A stretch of 64,000 nucleotides of DNA from an uncultured Sulfurovum sp. (GCA_902727855.1 CACVAS010000117.1:242931-306930), one strand, 5' to 3'; positions 36,086-45,600 are shown, counted from the stretch's first letter. Made by a program: numbers and translations. The notes: a model not told the origin generated them from the letters alone.

Positions 36086-36514
36086 CTAAATAAACTTCCT
36101 AACCCATGATTCTAACTGTGTACTGTTCATAGCACCTGAGACTCTATCTACCTCTTGTCCATTCTTAAATGCAATAAGCGTTGGTATAGACTCGATGCGA
36201 TATTGTGCCCCTAATGTTTGTTCTTCATCAGTGTTTACTTTGAGGAACTGTGCTTGCAGTGACATATTCAAAGCGACTTCTTCAAAAGCTGGACTCATTT
36301 GTAGACAGGGTCCACACCAAGGTGCCCAAAAGTCTACAATCACTGGTATGTCAGCATTGGCAATACATGTAGATAGTACATGTGCATTGGCTGTAATGGG
36401 TTTCACATCTAAAAGTGAACCCTTACACTCTCCACAATTTGCTTTTTTATAACTCTTTTTTTTAGGTATACGGTTTACTTTTAAACAACTTGGACAGACA
36501 ACATTAATATTCAT
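36086..36514 (-). CDS. Thioredoxin 2-like protein with N-terminal zinc ribbon
   Basis: 142 residues. An N-terminal CPSC (residues 8-11) and CGEC (27-30) pair forms a zinc ribbon as in E. coli Trx2. The thioredoxin fold follows, with the active site WAPWCGPC and cis-Pro in ESIPTLIAF. A cytoplasmic disulfide reductase, likely more oxidant-sensitive than TrxA. It is the first gene of a thioredoxin-response regulator-kinase-cytochrome operon, which hints at a redox theme. A second thioredoxin is at 54257. Confidence 0.92.
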   Translation of the reverse strand: MNINVVCPSCLKVNRIPKKKSYKKANCGECKGSLLDVKPITANAHVLSTCIANADIPVIVDFWAPWCGPCLQMSPAFEEVALNMSLQAQFLKVNTDEEQTLGAQYRIESIPTLIAFKNGQEVDRVSGAMNSTQLESWVRKFI

Positions 36515-36559
36515 AAGACGTTTTCCTTTATTTTTATTTATTATTATAGCAAATATTTA

Positions 36560-37066
36560 TCATGCTGACTTAGTGCTGTATTCATCTTTTAAATTTTCTA
36601 GATATTCTAAAATTCTTTCTTGAAAGAGTCTTTCATCTTCATCATTGACACATTGATGAAGTATTTTAAGTAGTTTCATGTCTATTTTAGACACAAATCT
36701 TGGAACCTCTTTTGTCTCCTTGCCAACAAGTTGAATCAAATGTTCAAAATCCAGTCCATTATTTGTCACAATTTTAGAATGATATTCAATGACAGTATCT
36801 ATAAGAAGTTCAACACGGTCTATCTCATTACCGTAAATACTTTCTGCAATCTCTTTTAACGCCTTTTGTTCACATTCACACATTTCACCATTTGACGCAA
36901 TCATGAGTGTTAGAATTTTAGCTCTGTATTCTAAAGAACTATGATGATAGACCAAAAATTCTCTAAACATTTTTCTTAAAGCACGCTTTAAACTTTTAAA
37001 CACTTCTCTATCCTTCGAACACTTTTCATACAAACGAGATACAGTAAAGGCTGTAAAACTTGACAT
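36560..37066 (-). CDS. TerB-like helical protein
   Basis: 168 residues, all helical, acidic and basic mixed, no signal. Residues about 45-120 (AKILTLMIASNGEMCECEQKALKEIAESIYG) recall TerB/DjlA-N domains, which bear an acidic cluster following a short hydrophobic helix. The match is weak. It is divergent from the SafE gene and 45 bases upstream of the thioredoxin gene on the same strand. Function unknown. Confidence 0.65.
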   Translation of the reverse strand: MSSFTAFTVSRLYEKCSKDREVFKSLKRALRKMFREFLVYHHSSLEYRAKILTLMIASNGEMCECEQKALKEIAESIYGNEIDRVELLIDTVIEYHSKIVTNNGLDFEHLIQLVGKETKEVPRFVSKIDMKLLKILHQCVNDEDERLFQERILEYLENLKDEYSTKSA

Positions 37067-37134
37067 TAATAAAAGTATACTATTATTTTATTTCGATTTG
37101 GTATGATATACAAACTAAAGGACATACTTTTACC

Positions 37135-37926
37135 ATGGGAAATATTGATTTAATCATTATACTTACAACTGCATTTCTAGGTTCAGTAGGACATTGTATA
37201 GGAATGTGTGGAGGTATTGTTGTTGCTTACACTTCTAATAAAATTGACCAAAAATCATCCTATCTGCAACAAACAACTTCACATTTAGCCTACAACTTTG
37301 GTAGAGTAACTACCTATGCTCTACTTGGTGCACTTTTTGGTACACTAGGACAGGTGGTTGCCTTTACTCCAACAACAAAAGGTGTTCTATTTCTCATCAC
37401 AGGACTATTGATGATTTTAGCAGGACTTTCACTTGTAGGCAACATCAAATTCTTAAACTCTGCAGAGTGGTCTATCTCTAAATATAGTTGGTACCAAGAA
37501 ACATTTCGAAAACTGATTTCTAGTAAAAGTATAAAAAGCTTTTATCTCTTAGGCATGCTCAATGGTATGATACCATGTGGATTGGTTTATTCTTTTGCTA
37601 TATTTGCAGCAAGCACTGCCACACCTCTAGGTGGTGCACTTGTGATGGCTACCTTTGGTTTGGCAACTATTCCAGCGTTATTCTTTCTAGGAACCATCAC
37701 TAAGTTTTTACAAAAAGGAAACCTACGTGGAAGCATGATGAAACTAGCTGCTATACTTGTCATCACTTATGGTATTTTTACACTATATAAAGGGTACAAC
37801 TTTGTAGCCCACCCTGAAGAGATGAAAGCGATGATGGATAAGATGCATAAAAGTGGTATAGATGAAAATGAAACACTCACTGGAAAATTTAATGGAATGA
37901 AATGTGCTCCAGGTAAGTGTGGATAA
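37135..37926 (+). CDS. SafE/TauE-type (COG2836-like) membrane protein, copy 2
   Basis: About 263 residues from the ATG at 37135; an upstream in-frame ATG at 37060 would add an unlikely 25-residue leader overlapping the divergent gene. Six helices, GHCIGMCGG in the first and NGMIPCGLVY later. It is clearly paralogous to the protein at 18241-19023 along its whole length. The tail ends MKCAPGKCG, so both paralogs carry Cys- or His-bearing tails of different sequence. Metal export or cytochrome assembly is plausible, not shown. Confidence 0.83.
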   Translation: MGNIDLIIILTTAFLGSVGHCIGMCGGIVVAYTSNKIDQKSSYLQQTTSHLAYNFGRVTTYALLGALFGTLGQVVAFTPTTKGVLFLITGLLMILAGLSLVGNIKFLNSAEWSISKYSWYQETFRKLISSKSIKSFYLLGMLNGMIPCGLVYSFAIFAASTATPLGGALVMATFGLATIPALFFLGTITKFLQKGNLRGSMMKLAAILVITYGIFTLYKGYNFVAHPEEMKAMMDKMHKSGIDENETLTGKFNGMKCAPGKCG

Positions 37927-37953
37927 GTTTTTTATTTTGCTATAATCTCTTTT

Positions 37954-39045
37954 ATGAATACTATTAAAAATTATGCCTACAACCATGCCCCGTTAAAATT
38001 TGACTTTAAACAAACTGTAGAACGTTTTTTTGTAGACGAAGAACCGCTTTATACCCCTACTAACACAGGTAACTACCTGATACTTAAAATCTCTAAAAAA
38101 GATATGAGTACATGGAAACTTATAACAGTTCTTGCCAAAGCAACAGGTTTACAAGAACGTGACATTGGGTATGCAGGACTTAAAGATAAAAATGCAACCA
38201 CTATACAATATATTTCTATTCCTAAAAATCGTGAAATAGAGTTAAATAAAAATCTAACTACCGATAAGATAGAGATACTTGAACGTGCGTATAATAAGTG
38301 TCCTATAAAAGTCGGTCATTTAAAAGGCAATCATTTTTCTATAGTCCTACACAATATATCAAAAAGTGATGCGACCTTCTTTACCACTCTAGCAAAAAAA
38401 ATGCAGACACTTGGTGTACCTAACTATTATGGATACCAACGTTTTGGTGAAGATAGCCGTTCATACCTACAGGGCAAAGAGATAGCACATTCAGGTAAAA
38501 GACTTAAAGGGAGTAAAGAGAAGCTACTCGTTTCATCCTACCAAAGTCACCTCTTTAACAAATGGTTAGGAGAAAGGGTAAAACTTTCAACCATTATTTC
38601 TCAAAAAAGTGTAGAACAAGCAGCAAAAAAACTAGACTATCCAGTAGAGTTAGTCAAAGTATTGGCTAAACAAAAGCAAATGTTTAAACTCTTTTTAGGT
38701 GATGCTATGATGTCATACCCCTATGGTAAAACCAATTATGTCAAAGATATGTATCAATCCTCTCAAAGTTTTGAACAACAAAAAATAAGCCCCACAGGAC
38801 TGCTATGTGGGGAGAATGTAGAGCGTGCAAAATCTGATGCTTACTACTTAGAAGAACCTTATGATGATACAGAGCTTAATACCCTAAAAGGTGACAGACG
38901 TTTTGCATGGATATGGCCACAAAAGGTTAATACCAATTATGATATAAATAACAAAAAACTTGTAGTGGAGTTCTATTTACCTAAAGGCTCTTATGCTACA
39001 ACATTTTTAGAAGAGATTGGAAAGTTTTCCTTAAAAGAAGACTAA
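37954..39045 (+). CDS. truD: tRNA pseudouridine(13) synthase
   Basis: 363 residues. TruD converts U13 of tRNA(Glu) to pseudouridine. Family motifs: DFKQTVERFFVDEEPLY, the catalytic-Asp motif GYAGLKDKNATTIQ, NYYGYQRFGEDSRSYLQGK, and a C-terminal FYLPKGSYATTFLEEI. The length suits the TruD of this phylum. It starts 27 bases after the SafE gene on the same strand and probably is in the same transcript. Confidence 0.96.
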   Translation: MNTIKNYAYNHAPLKFDFKQTVERFFVDEEPLYTPTNTGNYLILKISKKDMSTWKLITVLAKATGLQERDIGYAGLKDKNATTIQYISIPKNREIELNKNLTTDKIEILERAYNKCPIKVGHLKGNHFSIVLHNISKSDATFFTTLAKKMQTLGVPNYYGYQRFGEDSRSYLQGKEIAHSGKRLKGSKEKLLVSSYQSHLFNKWLGERVKLSTIISQKSVEQAAKKLDYPVELVKVLAKQKQMFKLFLGDAMMSYPYGKTNYVKDMYQSSQSFEQQKISPTGLLCGENVERAKSDAYYLEEPYDDTELNTLKGDRRFAWIWPQKVNTNYDINNKKLVVEFYLPKGSYATTFLEEIGKFSLKED

Positions 39046-39081
39046 AAATCTACCTCTACATATTTATATAAGGCAATACAA

Positions 39082-39756
39082 TTGAAATTTACGAACAAAA
39101 AAGCGATATTTTTTGATTTAGACGGTACGCTTATTAACTCTGCTCTTGACTTGGCTAAAGCAGTCAACTTTATGCTCCAAACACTAAAGTATGATACTTT
39201 TGAGGAAGATACTATACATAGATGGGTAGGCAATGGTGCCTTAACACTTGTAAAGCGTGCACTTTCTGGGGATACCATCATAAATAAACATTTAGATGAA
39301 GATGAAGTCACACATGCGCTAGAAGTATTTTTAGACTTCTATGGTAAAAATATTTGTGTAGCTACAAAGCCTTACCCCAATGTGTTAGAGACACTACAGA
39401 ATTTAAAAGTAAAAAACTATACTCTCGCCATTATTACAAATAAACCTTTTGATTTTGTTGCTCCTATATTAGAGACTCTAGGACTAGACAATCTTTTTGA
39501 AGTCATACTTGGTGGTGATTCACTCGCAAAGAAAAAACCTGATCCTATGCCTTTGCTTCATGTATGTGAACAACTCAATGTAAATGTTGAAGCATGTGTC
39601 ATGGTTGGTGATTCTAAAAATGATATACTCGCAGCCAATGCTTGTGGTATGCAAAGTGTAGGCGTAACATATGGGTATAACTATGGTGAGAGTATAGGGG
39701 TTTATAATCCTACACATATAGTCAATGATTTTGGAGAATTAAATAACGTACTATGA
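39082..39756 (+). CDS. gph: HAD-family phosphatase, phosphoglycolate phosphatase-like
   Basis: 224 residues. HAD motif I FFDLDGTLINSALDLAKAVN, motif II ITNKP, motif III Lys in KKKPDPMPL, and motif IV MVGDSKNDILAA are intact. The cap (DTIHRWVGNGALTLVKRAL) matches Gph, which removes 2-phosphoglycolate. The start is TTG with AAGG upstream; MKFTNKKAIFFDLDG is the natural beginning. Its stop overlaps the ATG of the next gene by four bases. Confidence 0.87.
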   Translation: MKFTNKKAIFFDLDGTLINSALDLAKAVNFMLQTLKYDTFEEDTIHRWVGNGALTLVKRALSGDTIINKHLDEDEVTHALEVFLDFYGKNICVATKPYPNVLETLQNLKVKNYTLAIITNKPFDFVAPILETLGLDNLFEVILGGDSLAKKKPDPMPLLHVCEQLNVNVEACVMVGDSKNDILAANACGMQSVGVTYGYNYGESIGVYNPTHIVNDFGELNNVL

Positions 39757-41195
39757 TAGATAAAAATGTAAAAATCGCCATTATAGGTGGAGGTGTAGCA
39801 GGGAGTTCTGCGGCACTTTATTTTGGTAAATTGGGTTTAGATGTAACGCTCATAGAAAAAGAAGAGAGTCTCATCTCTGGACCTCCTTTTTGTCATTTAC
39901 ACGCTGGTGGTAATCTCTACCGTGAAATCTCAGACGAACAGTGTGTCACACTCCTTAAACAATCTATAGATTTTTTACGTTTTTATCCTTATATTGTGGA
40001 CTATAGACCTACAGTGATTGTATTACCTAAATCCGACAAAAAGACACCACTTGATCTATTGCCACGTTTAGACTTACTTACTAAAGAGTATGAAAAGCTC
40101 ATACATGAAGATAGTCACAATGAAGTCCTAGGAGAAAGTAAAGAGTATTATAAAAGCTACTCTAGAGATGAGATAAAACAACTTAAGAAAAAAGCCTATG
40201 CTTCAACACCAATGACTTCAGATGACTGGATGACAGCTGTGGCAAAAAATATAGGCCTAGATAAAGTACAATTTCCACTCATTATGGTACAAGAGTATGG
40301 GCTTAACTTATTTAGGCTTGCTGCTGGGGTAGCCTTAGATTTAGAACATTTAAAGACAGTGACACTTCATACCCAAAGTATTGTACATAACATACAAGAA
40401 CTTCCAGAAGATAAAGGCTGGATTCTTTCTTATATAAAAGATGAGAAAAGTCGTAAAGAAAAATTTGATTACATCATTAACGCTGCAGGGTTTAGAACAG
40501 GAAAAATAGATGACTTATTAGGTGCTCCTTGTGAGAGCATGGTTGAGTTTAAAGCTGCATACGTGAGTCATAGTAACAAATATGAAAACATAAAATTCCC
40601 TGAAATTATCTTCCATGGTGAACGTGGTACACCTCAAGGCATGGGACAATTTACCCCATACCCCAATGGCTATTTTCAACTACATGGCATGACCAATTAT
40701 ATCACTCTTTATGAAGATGGGCTAGTAGCCAACTCTGCACTCTCATGTCAACCTCATTTAGGACAAGACTTTATAGACAAAATAGAAAATGACTGGACAA
40801 AAGACGAGACTCAAAAACGTACTGACTCTGCCATTAAGCATCTCTCACAGTTCATTCCTGACTTTTCTTTGGCAGATGTCGGTTCTCGCCCTCTCTTTGG
40901 TGCACAGCAAATCCCAGGAGATGACCCTACCCTTCGTGTGGCAGAAGTGACCTTTGCACGTAAACGTTATGCTAGATGCGAAATAGTAAAAGTCTCTTCT
41001 GTTTTAGACATGATAGATGCCATTACTTCACAGTTTATAGATTTAGGGTATCTAGATGAAAATATACGCAAAAAAAATCTTACTAAAACAGATACTATTC
41101 ATGAAGAATCAACACTACGTTTAAAAGCAGAGTCAATTGCAAAAAGACGTGGTTACCCAACATCTCTAGCAAATCGTACAACCGTAGTACAATAA
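39753..41195 (+). CDS. FAD-dependent oxidoreductase (DAO-like)
   Basis: 480 residues. An N-terminal Rossmann FAD-binding motif (IAIIGGGVAGSSAALYFGKLGLDVTLIEKE) and a middle YIINAAGFRTGKI place it in the DAO/GR2 flavoprotein group. There is no signal peptide and no obvious second nucleotide-binding motif. The C-terminus (SVLDMIDAITSQFIDLGYLDEN) is helical. The substrate is unknown. It overlaps gph by 4 bases. Malate:quinone-like or amine oxidase-like roles cannot be told apart from sequence. Confidence 0.8.
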   Translation: MIDKNVKIAIIGGGVAGSSAALYFGKLGLDVTLIEKEESLISGPPFCHLHAGGNLYREISDEQCVTLLKQSIDFLRFYPYIVDYRPTVIVLPKSDKKTPLDLLPRLDLLTKEYEKLIHEDSHNEVLGESKEYYKSYSRDEIKQLKKKAYASTPMTSDDWMTAVAKNIGLDKVQFPLIMVQEYGLNLFRLAAGVALDLEHLKTVTLHTQSIVHNIQELPEDKGWILSYIKDEKSRKEKFDYIINAAGFRTGKIDDLLGAPCESMVEFKAAYVSHSNKYENIKFPEIIFHGERGTPQGMGQFTPYPNGYFQLHGMTNYITLYEDGLVANSALSCQPHLGQDFIDKIENDWTKDETQKRTDSAIKHLSQFIPDFSLADVGSRPLFGAQQIPGDDPTLRVAEVTFARKRYARCEIVKVSSVLDMIDAITSQFIDLGYLDENIRKKNLTKTDTIHEESTLRLKAESIAKRRGYPTSLANRTTVVQ

Positions 41196-41211
41196 CTGCT
41201 ATAATATCATT

Positions 41212-41817
41212 ATGAAAAAAATTTTATTAGCATCATTTATTATGAGTTCCTTACTTCTAGGTACATCATTTAAAAAAATAACTTTAGAGAAACAGAACTT
41301 TTATGTCATTACTGAGCCCTACGAAGAGTACACTTCCAAGGGTACAGCCATGAGGCTCTACATAGAAGAGAAAAGTCATCATTTAAAGTCTTTACTTAGC
41401 CATACTCTTACAGATGCTACAGGTGTATGTTCAGATAAACGTATAGAAAAAGGTGCATATGATTTAAACCGTACCCATGTAACCTTATATACATTTTGGG
41501 ATAGAGTTGGAGATGTAGAACATGCTCCTTACGGTGCAAGAGTACAACAGTATGAAATTTTAAAGAACAATACCCTAAAGCAACTCTATTCAAAAATATA
41601 TATTGAGTCTGAAAAGAAAGGTCATAACCTTGAAAGTGGTATGCAGTTTCTTTTTAATTCACCTCAAACAGCATCTGAAAAAGCTTTATTTGAAACCTAC
41701 ATCGCTCATATGGAACGTCGTTATAAAGGTACATTTGTCTTTGGAAAAGAACAAGATGAGCTTCTAAAAAATGTTCATAAAGCACTTACAAAAAGTACAC
41801 AATTAAAATGGAAGTAG
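41212..41817 (+). CDS. Hypothetical periplasmic protein
   Basis: 201 residues with a signal peptide (1-20, LLLGTSF). The mature part contains DRVGDVEHAPYGARVQQYEIL and a C-terminal LFETYIAHMERRYKGT. I recognise no domain. It starts 16 bases after the FAD enzyme gene, so is probably the end of the SafE-truD-gph-FAD transcript. Confidence 0.68.
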   Translation: MKKILLASFIMSSLLLGTSFKKITLEKQNFYVITEPYEEYTSKGTAMRLYIEEKSHHLKSLLSHTLTDATGVCSDKRIEKGAYDLNRTHVTLYTFWDRVGDVEHAPYGARVQQYEILKNNTLKQLYSKIYIESEKKGHNLESGMQFLFNSPQTASEKALFETYIAHMERRYKGTFVFGKEQDELLKNVHKALTKSTQLKWK

Positions 41818-41850
41818 CCAACAGATAATCAAAAATACACTTCATTAAGT

Positions 41851-42615
41851 CTATTCTTTTATGATTCTTACATCACCAAAAAAAATAAGATCTTTAAGCA
41901 CAGCCTTTTGTATAATGCTCTCTTTTCCCATACGTACCATGAGTTCACCTTGTTTACTATTATACAGTTGTCTATGCATAATGAGATTCATTAGCCACTC
42001 ACCTTCTTTAGCTTCACCTAAAAGCTCTGCCATAGACTTTTTTATTTCATTGTCAGGTATCTTTATGTCTACTCTACCATTCTTTTTATCTGCTCCTACA
42101 GCTTTTAAATGGTAATGTGCAGGTTTTTCCTTATTTTGAATGTATCTGTTCAAGTTTAGAAAAAGTGTAATCATATCATCAATTGCGTAGTACCTTAAGG
42201 TATGTGTATATCTAGATACTTGAACATATTTCTTATCGTTATTATCTTTCTTTTTCCATTTTTGATAACTTTTTATGACTTCTTTCTTTTGATGATTTAT
42301 GGTATAAAGTGTAGTACTCTTGTATTCACCAAATGACTTTATCATCTCATAAGTGGTGGCCTTACGTTGCTTTAAACGAGTCATGATACCCTTACATATA
42401 TGACGCTCTTTTAAGTTACCAGTAACCATATTTGCGAGTGTTCCAACTGCAGAAAGGTTTGTATCAATCAAATAACTGTTTTTCGTATCACTATATTGGG
42501 TATGGACTTGGCCGACTTTACCCATGACACCAAACTCCACACGGTAATCTACAGTCATACTTTTCGCATGAAGTATAGGGAAAAAATTTAGAAAAATAAA
42601 AATGATTTTTAACAT
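41851..42615 (-). CDS. DUF3108-like exported protein
   Basis: 254 residues with a signal peptide (1-17, ILHAKS). The body reads as a beta-rich lipid-binding-like domain: TVDYRVEFGVMGKVGQ, SYLIDTNLSAVGTLANMVTG, then alternating strands. This resembles DUF3108, exported proteins of unknown role. Its ATG shares a base with the stop of the upstream 89-aa membrane protein, so it is translated with the atpB transcript. No lipobox. Confidence 0.72.
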   Translation of the reverse strand: MLKIIFIFLNFFPILHAKSMTVDYRVEFGVMGKVGQVHTQYSDTKNSYLIDTNLSAVGTLANMVTGNLKERHICKGIMTRLKQRKATTYEMIKSFGEYKSTTLYTINHQKKEVIKSYQKWKKKDNNDKKYVQVSRYTHTLRYYAIDDMITLFLNLNRYIQNKEKPAHYHLKAVGADKKNGRVDIKIPDNEIKKSMAELLGEAKEGEWLMNLIMHRQLYNSKQGELMVRMGKESIIQKAVLKDLIFFGDVRIIKE

Positions 42616-42884
42616 TAACGTTGAAGTAGAGACTCTTCTATGAGTTTTGTTTGTTTTTTTAATTCGTGAAGTTTCTCTTTATTGGTAATAAAGTGTTCTA
42701 TAAGTAAAATGGCTACCATCCCAGGAATAGCACCAATAGCACCAGAGACTATTGCATAAGCTATAGATTCATTATAAAAAAGAAGAAAAGAGGTGATAGC
42801 ACCAAGGAATACAGATGCCCAGGAGGCACCTAAAAGAAAGTTGACTACAAAAGTAAGAGGTTTATCTTCAAGTCTCATAGTCAA
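42615..42884 (-). CDS. Small two-helix membrane protein downstream of atpB
   Basis: 89 residues with two hydrophobic segments (about 11-30 and 40-65) and a charged C-terminal helix (ITNKEKLHELKKQTKLIEES). The layout recalls AtpI/AtpZ proteins that aid c-ring assembly, but sequence signatures are absent, so I leave it unnamed. It begins 6 bases after atpB and shares a base with the next gene. Confidence 0.65.
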   Translation of the reverse strand: MTMRLEDKPLTFVVNFLLGASWASVFLGAITSFLLFYNESIAYAIVSGAIGAIPGMVAILLIEHFITNKEKLHELKKQTKLIEESLLQR

Positions 42885-42890
42885 TAGGTT

Positions 42891-43589
42891 TTAGTGACCT
42901 TCGTCTACAGCAACAGCACCTGCAAGGTAAACATACGTCAAAATCATAAATACAAATGTCTGTAAGAAAGCCATAAATGTAAGAAGTACTAGTGGCGTTA
43001 TTGGGATAATCCAAGGTACTAACATAAGAAGAACCCATAAAAAGAGGTCATCACCCTTGATGTTACCAAAAAGTCTGAACGAAAGTGAAACAATACGTGA
43101 AAGATGAGAAACAATTTCAATTGGGTACATCAATAGAGACATTAAAAATTTCGCGATTGGGTTCATTTCACCAAGGTGTACAAAGTTTTTAAAGTATGTA
43201 AATGCACCTTGTTTCTTTATACCTTCATAGTTGTAGTAGAAAAATACAATTAATGCTAAAACCAAAGTAACGTTAATGTTTGAAGTTGGAGACTCAAACC
43301 CAGGAATAATACCAATCAAGTTATTGACAAGTACAAATAGACCAATAGTTGCAACTAAAGGTAAGTATTTTCTTGCATTCTCTTCACCTACAACATCACT
43401 ACCCATTGAAATAACACCACCTAAATATGCTTCCATAACATTTTGTGTGCCACTTGGTACAGCTCTAAGACTTTTCATAGCCATTTTTGCAATGATAAAT
43501 ATAATAATTGCTGTTAAAATCAAGTGAGAGACAAATAACATTTGTCCATGTCCAAATATTGCGCCTAGATAAGTAAAAATACCTTCCAT
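42891..43589 (-). CDS. atpB: F1Fo ATP synthase subunit a
   Basis: 232 residues with five to six membrane helices. The key helix SLSFRLFGNIKGDDLFLWVLL holds the essential Arg of the proton half-channel; LTFMAFLQTFVFMILTYVYLAGAV is the conserved last helix. It translocates protons against the c-ring. atpB stands apart from the other atp genes, as is common in Campylobacterota. A TATAAT box lies upstream. Confidence 0.96.
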   Translation of the reverse strand: MEGIFTYLGAIFGHGQMLFVSHLILTAIIIFIIAKMAMKSLRAVPSGTQNVMEAYLGGVISMGSDVVGEENARKYLPLVATIGLFVLVNNLIGIIPGFESPTSNINVTLVLALIVFFYYNYEGIKKQGAFTYFKNFVHLGEMNPIAKFLMSLLMYPIEIVSHLSRIVSLSFRLFGNIKGDDLFLWVLLMLVPWIIPITPLVLLTFMAFLQTFVFMILTYVYLAGAVAVDEGH

Positions 43590-43619
43590 AAAACATCCTC
43601 TTGTATAAATATTGTGGCG

Positions 43620-43625
43620 ATTATA
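43620..43625 (-). promoter_or_regulatory. Probable extended -10 promoter of atpB
   Basis: On the minus strand GGTATAATCG, an extended -10, lies about 31 bases before the atpB ATG. GAGGATG just before the start serves as ribosome site. A second GGTATAAC lies 12 bases further upstream and may be an alternative. Confidence 0.6.
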
Positions 43626-43653
43626 CCTTGTTATACCTTTGTTTTTGCTAGGT

Positions 43654-44406
43654 TTAAGCCAATTTTTCTTGTCCTAGCCTATAAAGAGCAAAATCATATT
43701 TTATAGGATCATTTTTATCAAATCTACGTAGTCTATCGGTAATTTCAATGGCTGCTTTCATATCATAGGTTTTACGTTTAAGTAATCCTAACCGTTGAGA
43801 TACTTTAAAGGTATGTGTATCAAGTGGCATAAGTAAATCTTTTTTATCTATTTTCGACCAAAGACCCAAATCTACATTATCTTTACGTACCATCCATCGT
43901 AAATACATCATATAACGTTTGTAAGTTCCCATACTGGCGCTTCTTTTAGGTACAGAACCCACTAAAAAATTGTACCCTCTGCTTTCATGTTTATATTGAG
44001 ATTTTAAACATCTGATGAAAGACCATAAGCCCTCCAATATATTTTCCTCTTTTTTATAACCCTCATAAAATATATTTTCTATACTATCATGTAATTTGAG
44101 TCGCTTTAGTGCAATAAACAAAGTTGCCACATCTTCTGAATTTTGAAATCTGTAGTAATACGAGGATAATGTTTTTTTTATGGTTTCATCACTCGCATCT
44201 AGTAGTGTAAAATCTAAACTGTTTAAAAATTTTACAATTAACGTGACATTTCCATATGCAAAGAGTGCACAAATAAGTGCTATTGTTTCATCATTATATT
44301 TTGAAGCTACAAGTAAAGGGTCTGGTTTATCATCTGAAATTTCTGATGTTTGATTTCTCTGTATCACTTCATTGTCAAGAAGTATTTTTACTTTTTTTAA
44401 AGTCAT
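43654..44406 (-). CDS. TIGR02757-family protein (DUF2400)
   Basis: 250 residues, helical, cytoplasmic. DDKPDPLLVASKYNDETIALICALFAYGNV, KRSASMGTYKRYMMYLRWMVRKDNVDLGLW and PLDTHTFKVSQRLGLLKRK match the TIGR02757 family. It has helix-hairpin-helix glycosylase-like features, but no activity is known to me. It is transcribed separately from lptB, 52 bases upstream of its start. Confidence 0.85.
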   Translation of the reverse strand: MTLKKVKILLDNEVIQRNQTSEISDDKPDPLLVASKYNDETIALICALFAYGNVTLIVKFLNSLDFTLLDASDETIKKTLSSYYYRFQNSEDVATLFIALKRLKLHDSIENIFYEGYKKEENILEGLWSFIRCLKSQYKHESRGYNFLVGSVPKRSASMGTYKRYMMYLRWMVRKDNVDLGLWSKIDKKDLLMPLDTHTFKVSQRLGLLKRKTYDMKAAIEITDRLRRFDKNDPIKYDFALYRLGQEKLA

Positions 44407-44458
44407 ACTATCTTGAATATAGCTATTGAAGAGAGACTCATACTATAAAGAAATACCA

Positions 44459-45181
44459 TTAAAAGGTAAAATGTTCACCCAAGTAGTGTTTCCGAACATT
44501 TGGATCACATTTAATTTCATGACTGGTACCCACACTTAACATCTCTCCACTACGCATAACATACGCTCTATCACAGATATCTAGTGTTTCACGTACATTA
44601 TGATCAGTAATTAAAATTCCCATGTCTAGTTCAATCAGTTGCTTAATAATATTTTGAATATCTATCACCGCAATAGGATCAACCCCTGCAAACGGTTCAT
44701 CTAGTAGTAAAAACTTTGGTTCACCTACAAGTGCCCTTGCTATTTCAACTCTTCTTCTCTCTCCACCACTCAAACGAACGCCCAAGCGTGAACGTATAGG
44801 TTCAATATTGAAAATCTCTAATAGCTTTTCAATACGAGGATACATCACATCTTTTTTAATATTGAGTGCTTCTGCTGCAATACGTAAATTATCTTCAACA
44901 GTCAGATCTTTAAAGATACTAGATTCTTGAGGCAAATACCCAATGCCCATTTGAGCACGTGAGCTAAGAGGTAACTTTGTAATATCTTCACCATCTAAAT
45001 AAACTTGACCTTCTGTAGCATCTGTCAGTCCACATACCATGTAAAAAGAAGTTGTTTTACCTGCACCATTGGGACCTAGTAAACCTATAATCTCACGAGA
45101 ATTTACTTTCAGTGAAATATCATGAACAATCTGTGTTTTTTTAATGGTCTTTGCTAGGTTTTTAGCTTCAAGTGTATGCAT
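44459..45181 (-). CDS. lptB: LPS export ABC transporter ATPase LptB
   Basis: 240 residues. Walker A GPNGAGKTTSF, Q-loop GYLPQESSIF, signature LSGGERRRVEIARAL, Walker B FLLLDEPFAGVDP and H-loop ITDHNVRETL match LptB/YhbG. It powers extraction of lipopolysaccharide from the inner membrane through LptFG and the Lpt bridge. It shares a base with tsaE (the ATG overlaps the tsaE stop), a pairing seen in related genomes. Confidence 0.96.
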   Translation of the reverse strand: MHTLEAKNLAKTIKKTQIVHDISLKVNSREIIGLLGPNGAGKTTSFYMVCGLTDATEGQVYLDGEDITKLPLSSRAQMGIGYLPQESSIFKDLTVEDNLRIAAEALNIKKDVMYPRIEKLLEIFNIEPIRSRLGVRLSGGERRRVEIARALVGEPKFLLLDEPFAGVDPIAVIDIQNIIKQLIELDMGILITDHNVRETLDICDRAYVMRSGEMLSVGTSHEIKCDPNVRKHYLGEHFTF

Positions 45182-45600
45182 TAATGTGTAATCCTATAAA
45201 GTCTACTACTATTGAACAATTCAATATCTATAGTGATAACATTATATCCTACAGATTCTAAAAAAGCTTTAAGTTCCATGCTACCCCATTCCACTAAATG
45301 CCACCCTGTTTTTTCAAACTCTTCAAAAAGCCCCATATGCATAAATTCTTCATGCTCTAGTCTATAAAGGTCATAATGGTATAAATTTGTACCATCATCT
45401 CCTTCATAGTACTGTTGAAGTGAAAATGTAGGTGAAGTCACTTCACCAGCAACACCTTTTCTTTTTGCTATGACTTGTGTAAGTGTCGTCTTACCTGCAG
45501 CCAAGTCTCCACGTAAAAATACAATGGCATTTGAAGATAAAGTCTCATTAAGCGTGTCTACAACCTTATCTAGTTCGTTTAGTGATGCAATAATTTCCAT
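45181..45600 (-). CDS. tsaE: tRNA threonylcarbamoyladenosine biosynthesis ATPase TsaE
   Basis: 139 residues. P-loop LRGDLAAGKTTLTQ, SPTFSLQQYYEGDD, the HYDLYRLEHEEFMHMGLFE motif and LVEWGSME are TsaE signatures. It works with TsaB and TsaD in making t6A at position 37 of ANN-decoding tRNAs. It lies upstream of lptB and overlaps it. trmO in this window acts later on the same modification. Confidence 0.95.
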   Translation of the reverse strand: MEIIASLNELDKVVDTLNETLSSNAIVFLRGDLAAGKTTLTQVIAKRKGVAGEVTSPTFSLQQYYEGDDGTNLYHYDLYRLEHEEFMHMGLFEEFEKTGWHLVEWGSMELKAFLESVGYNVITIDIELFNSSRLYRITH

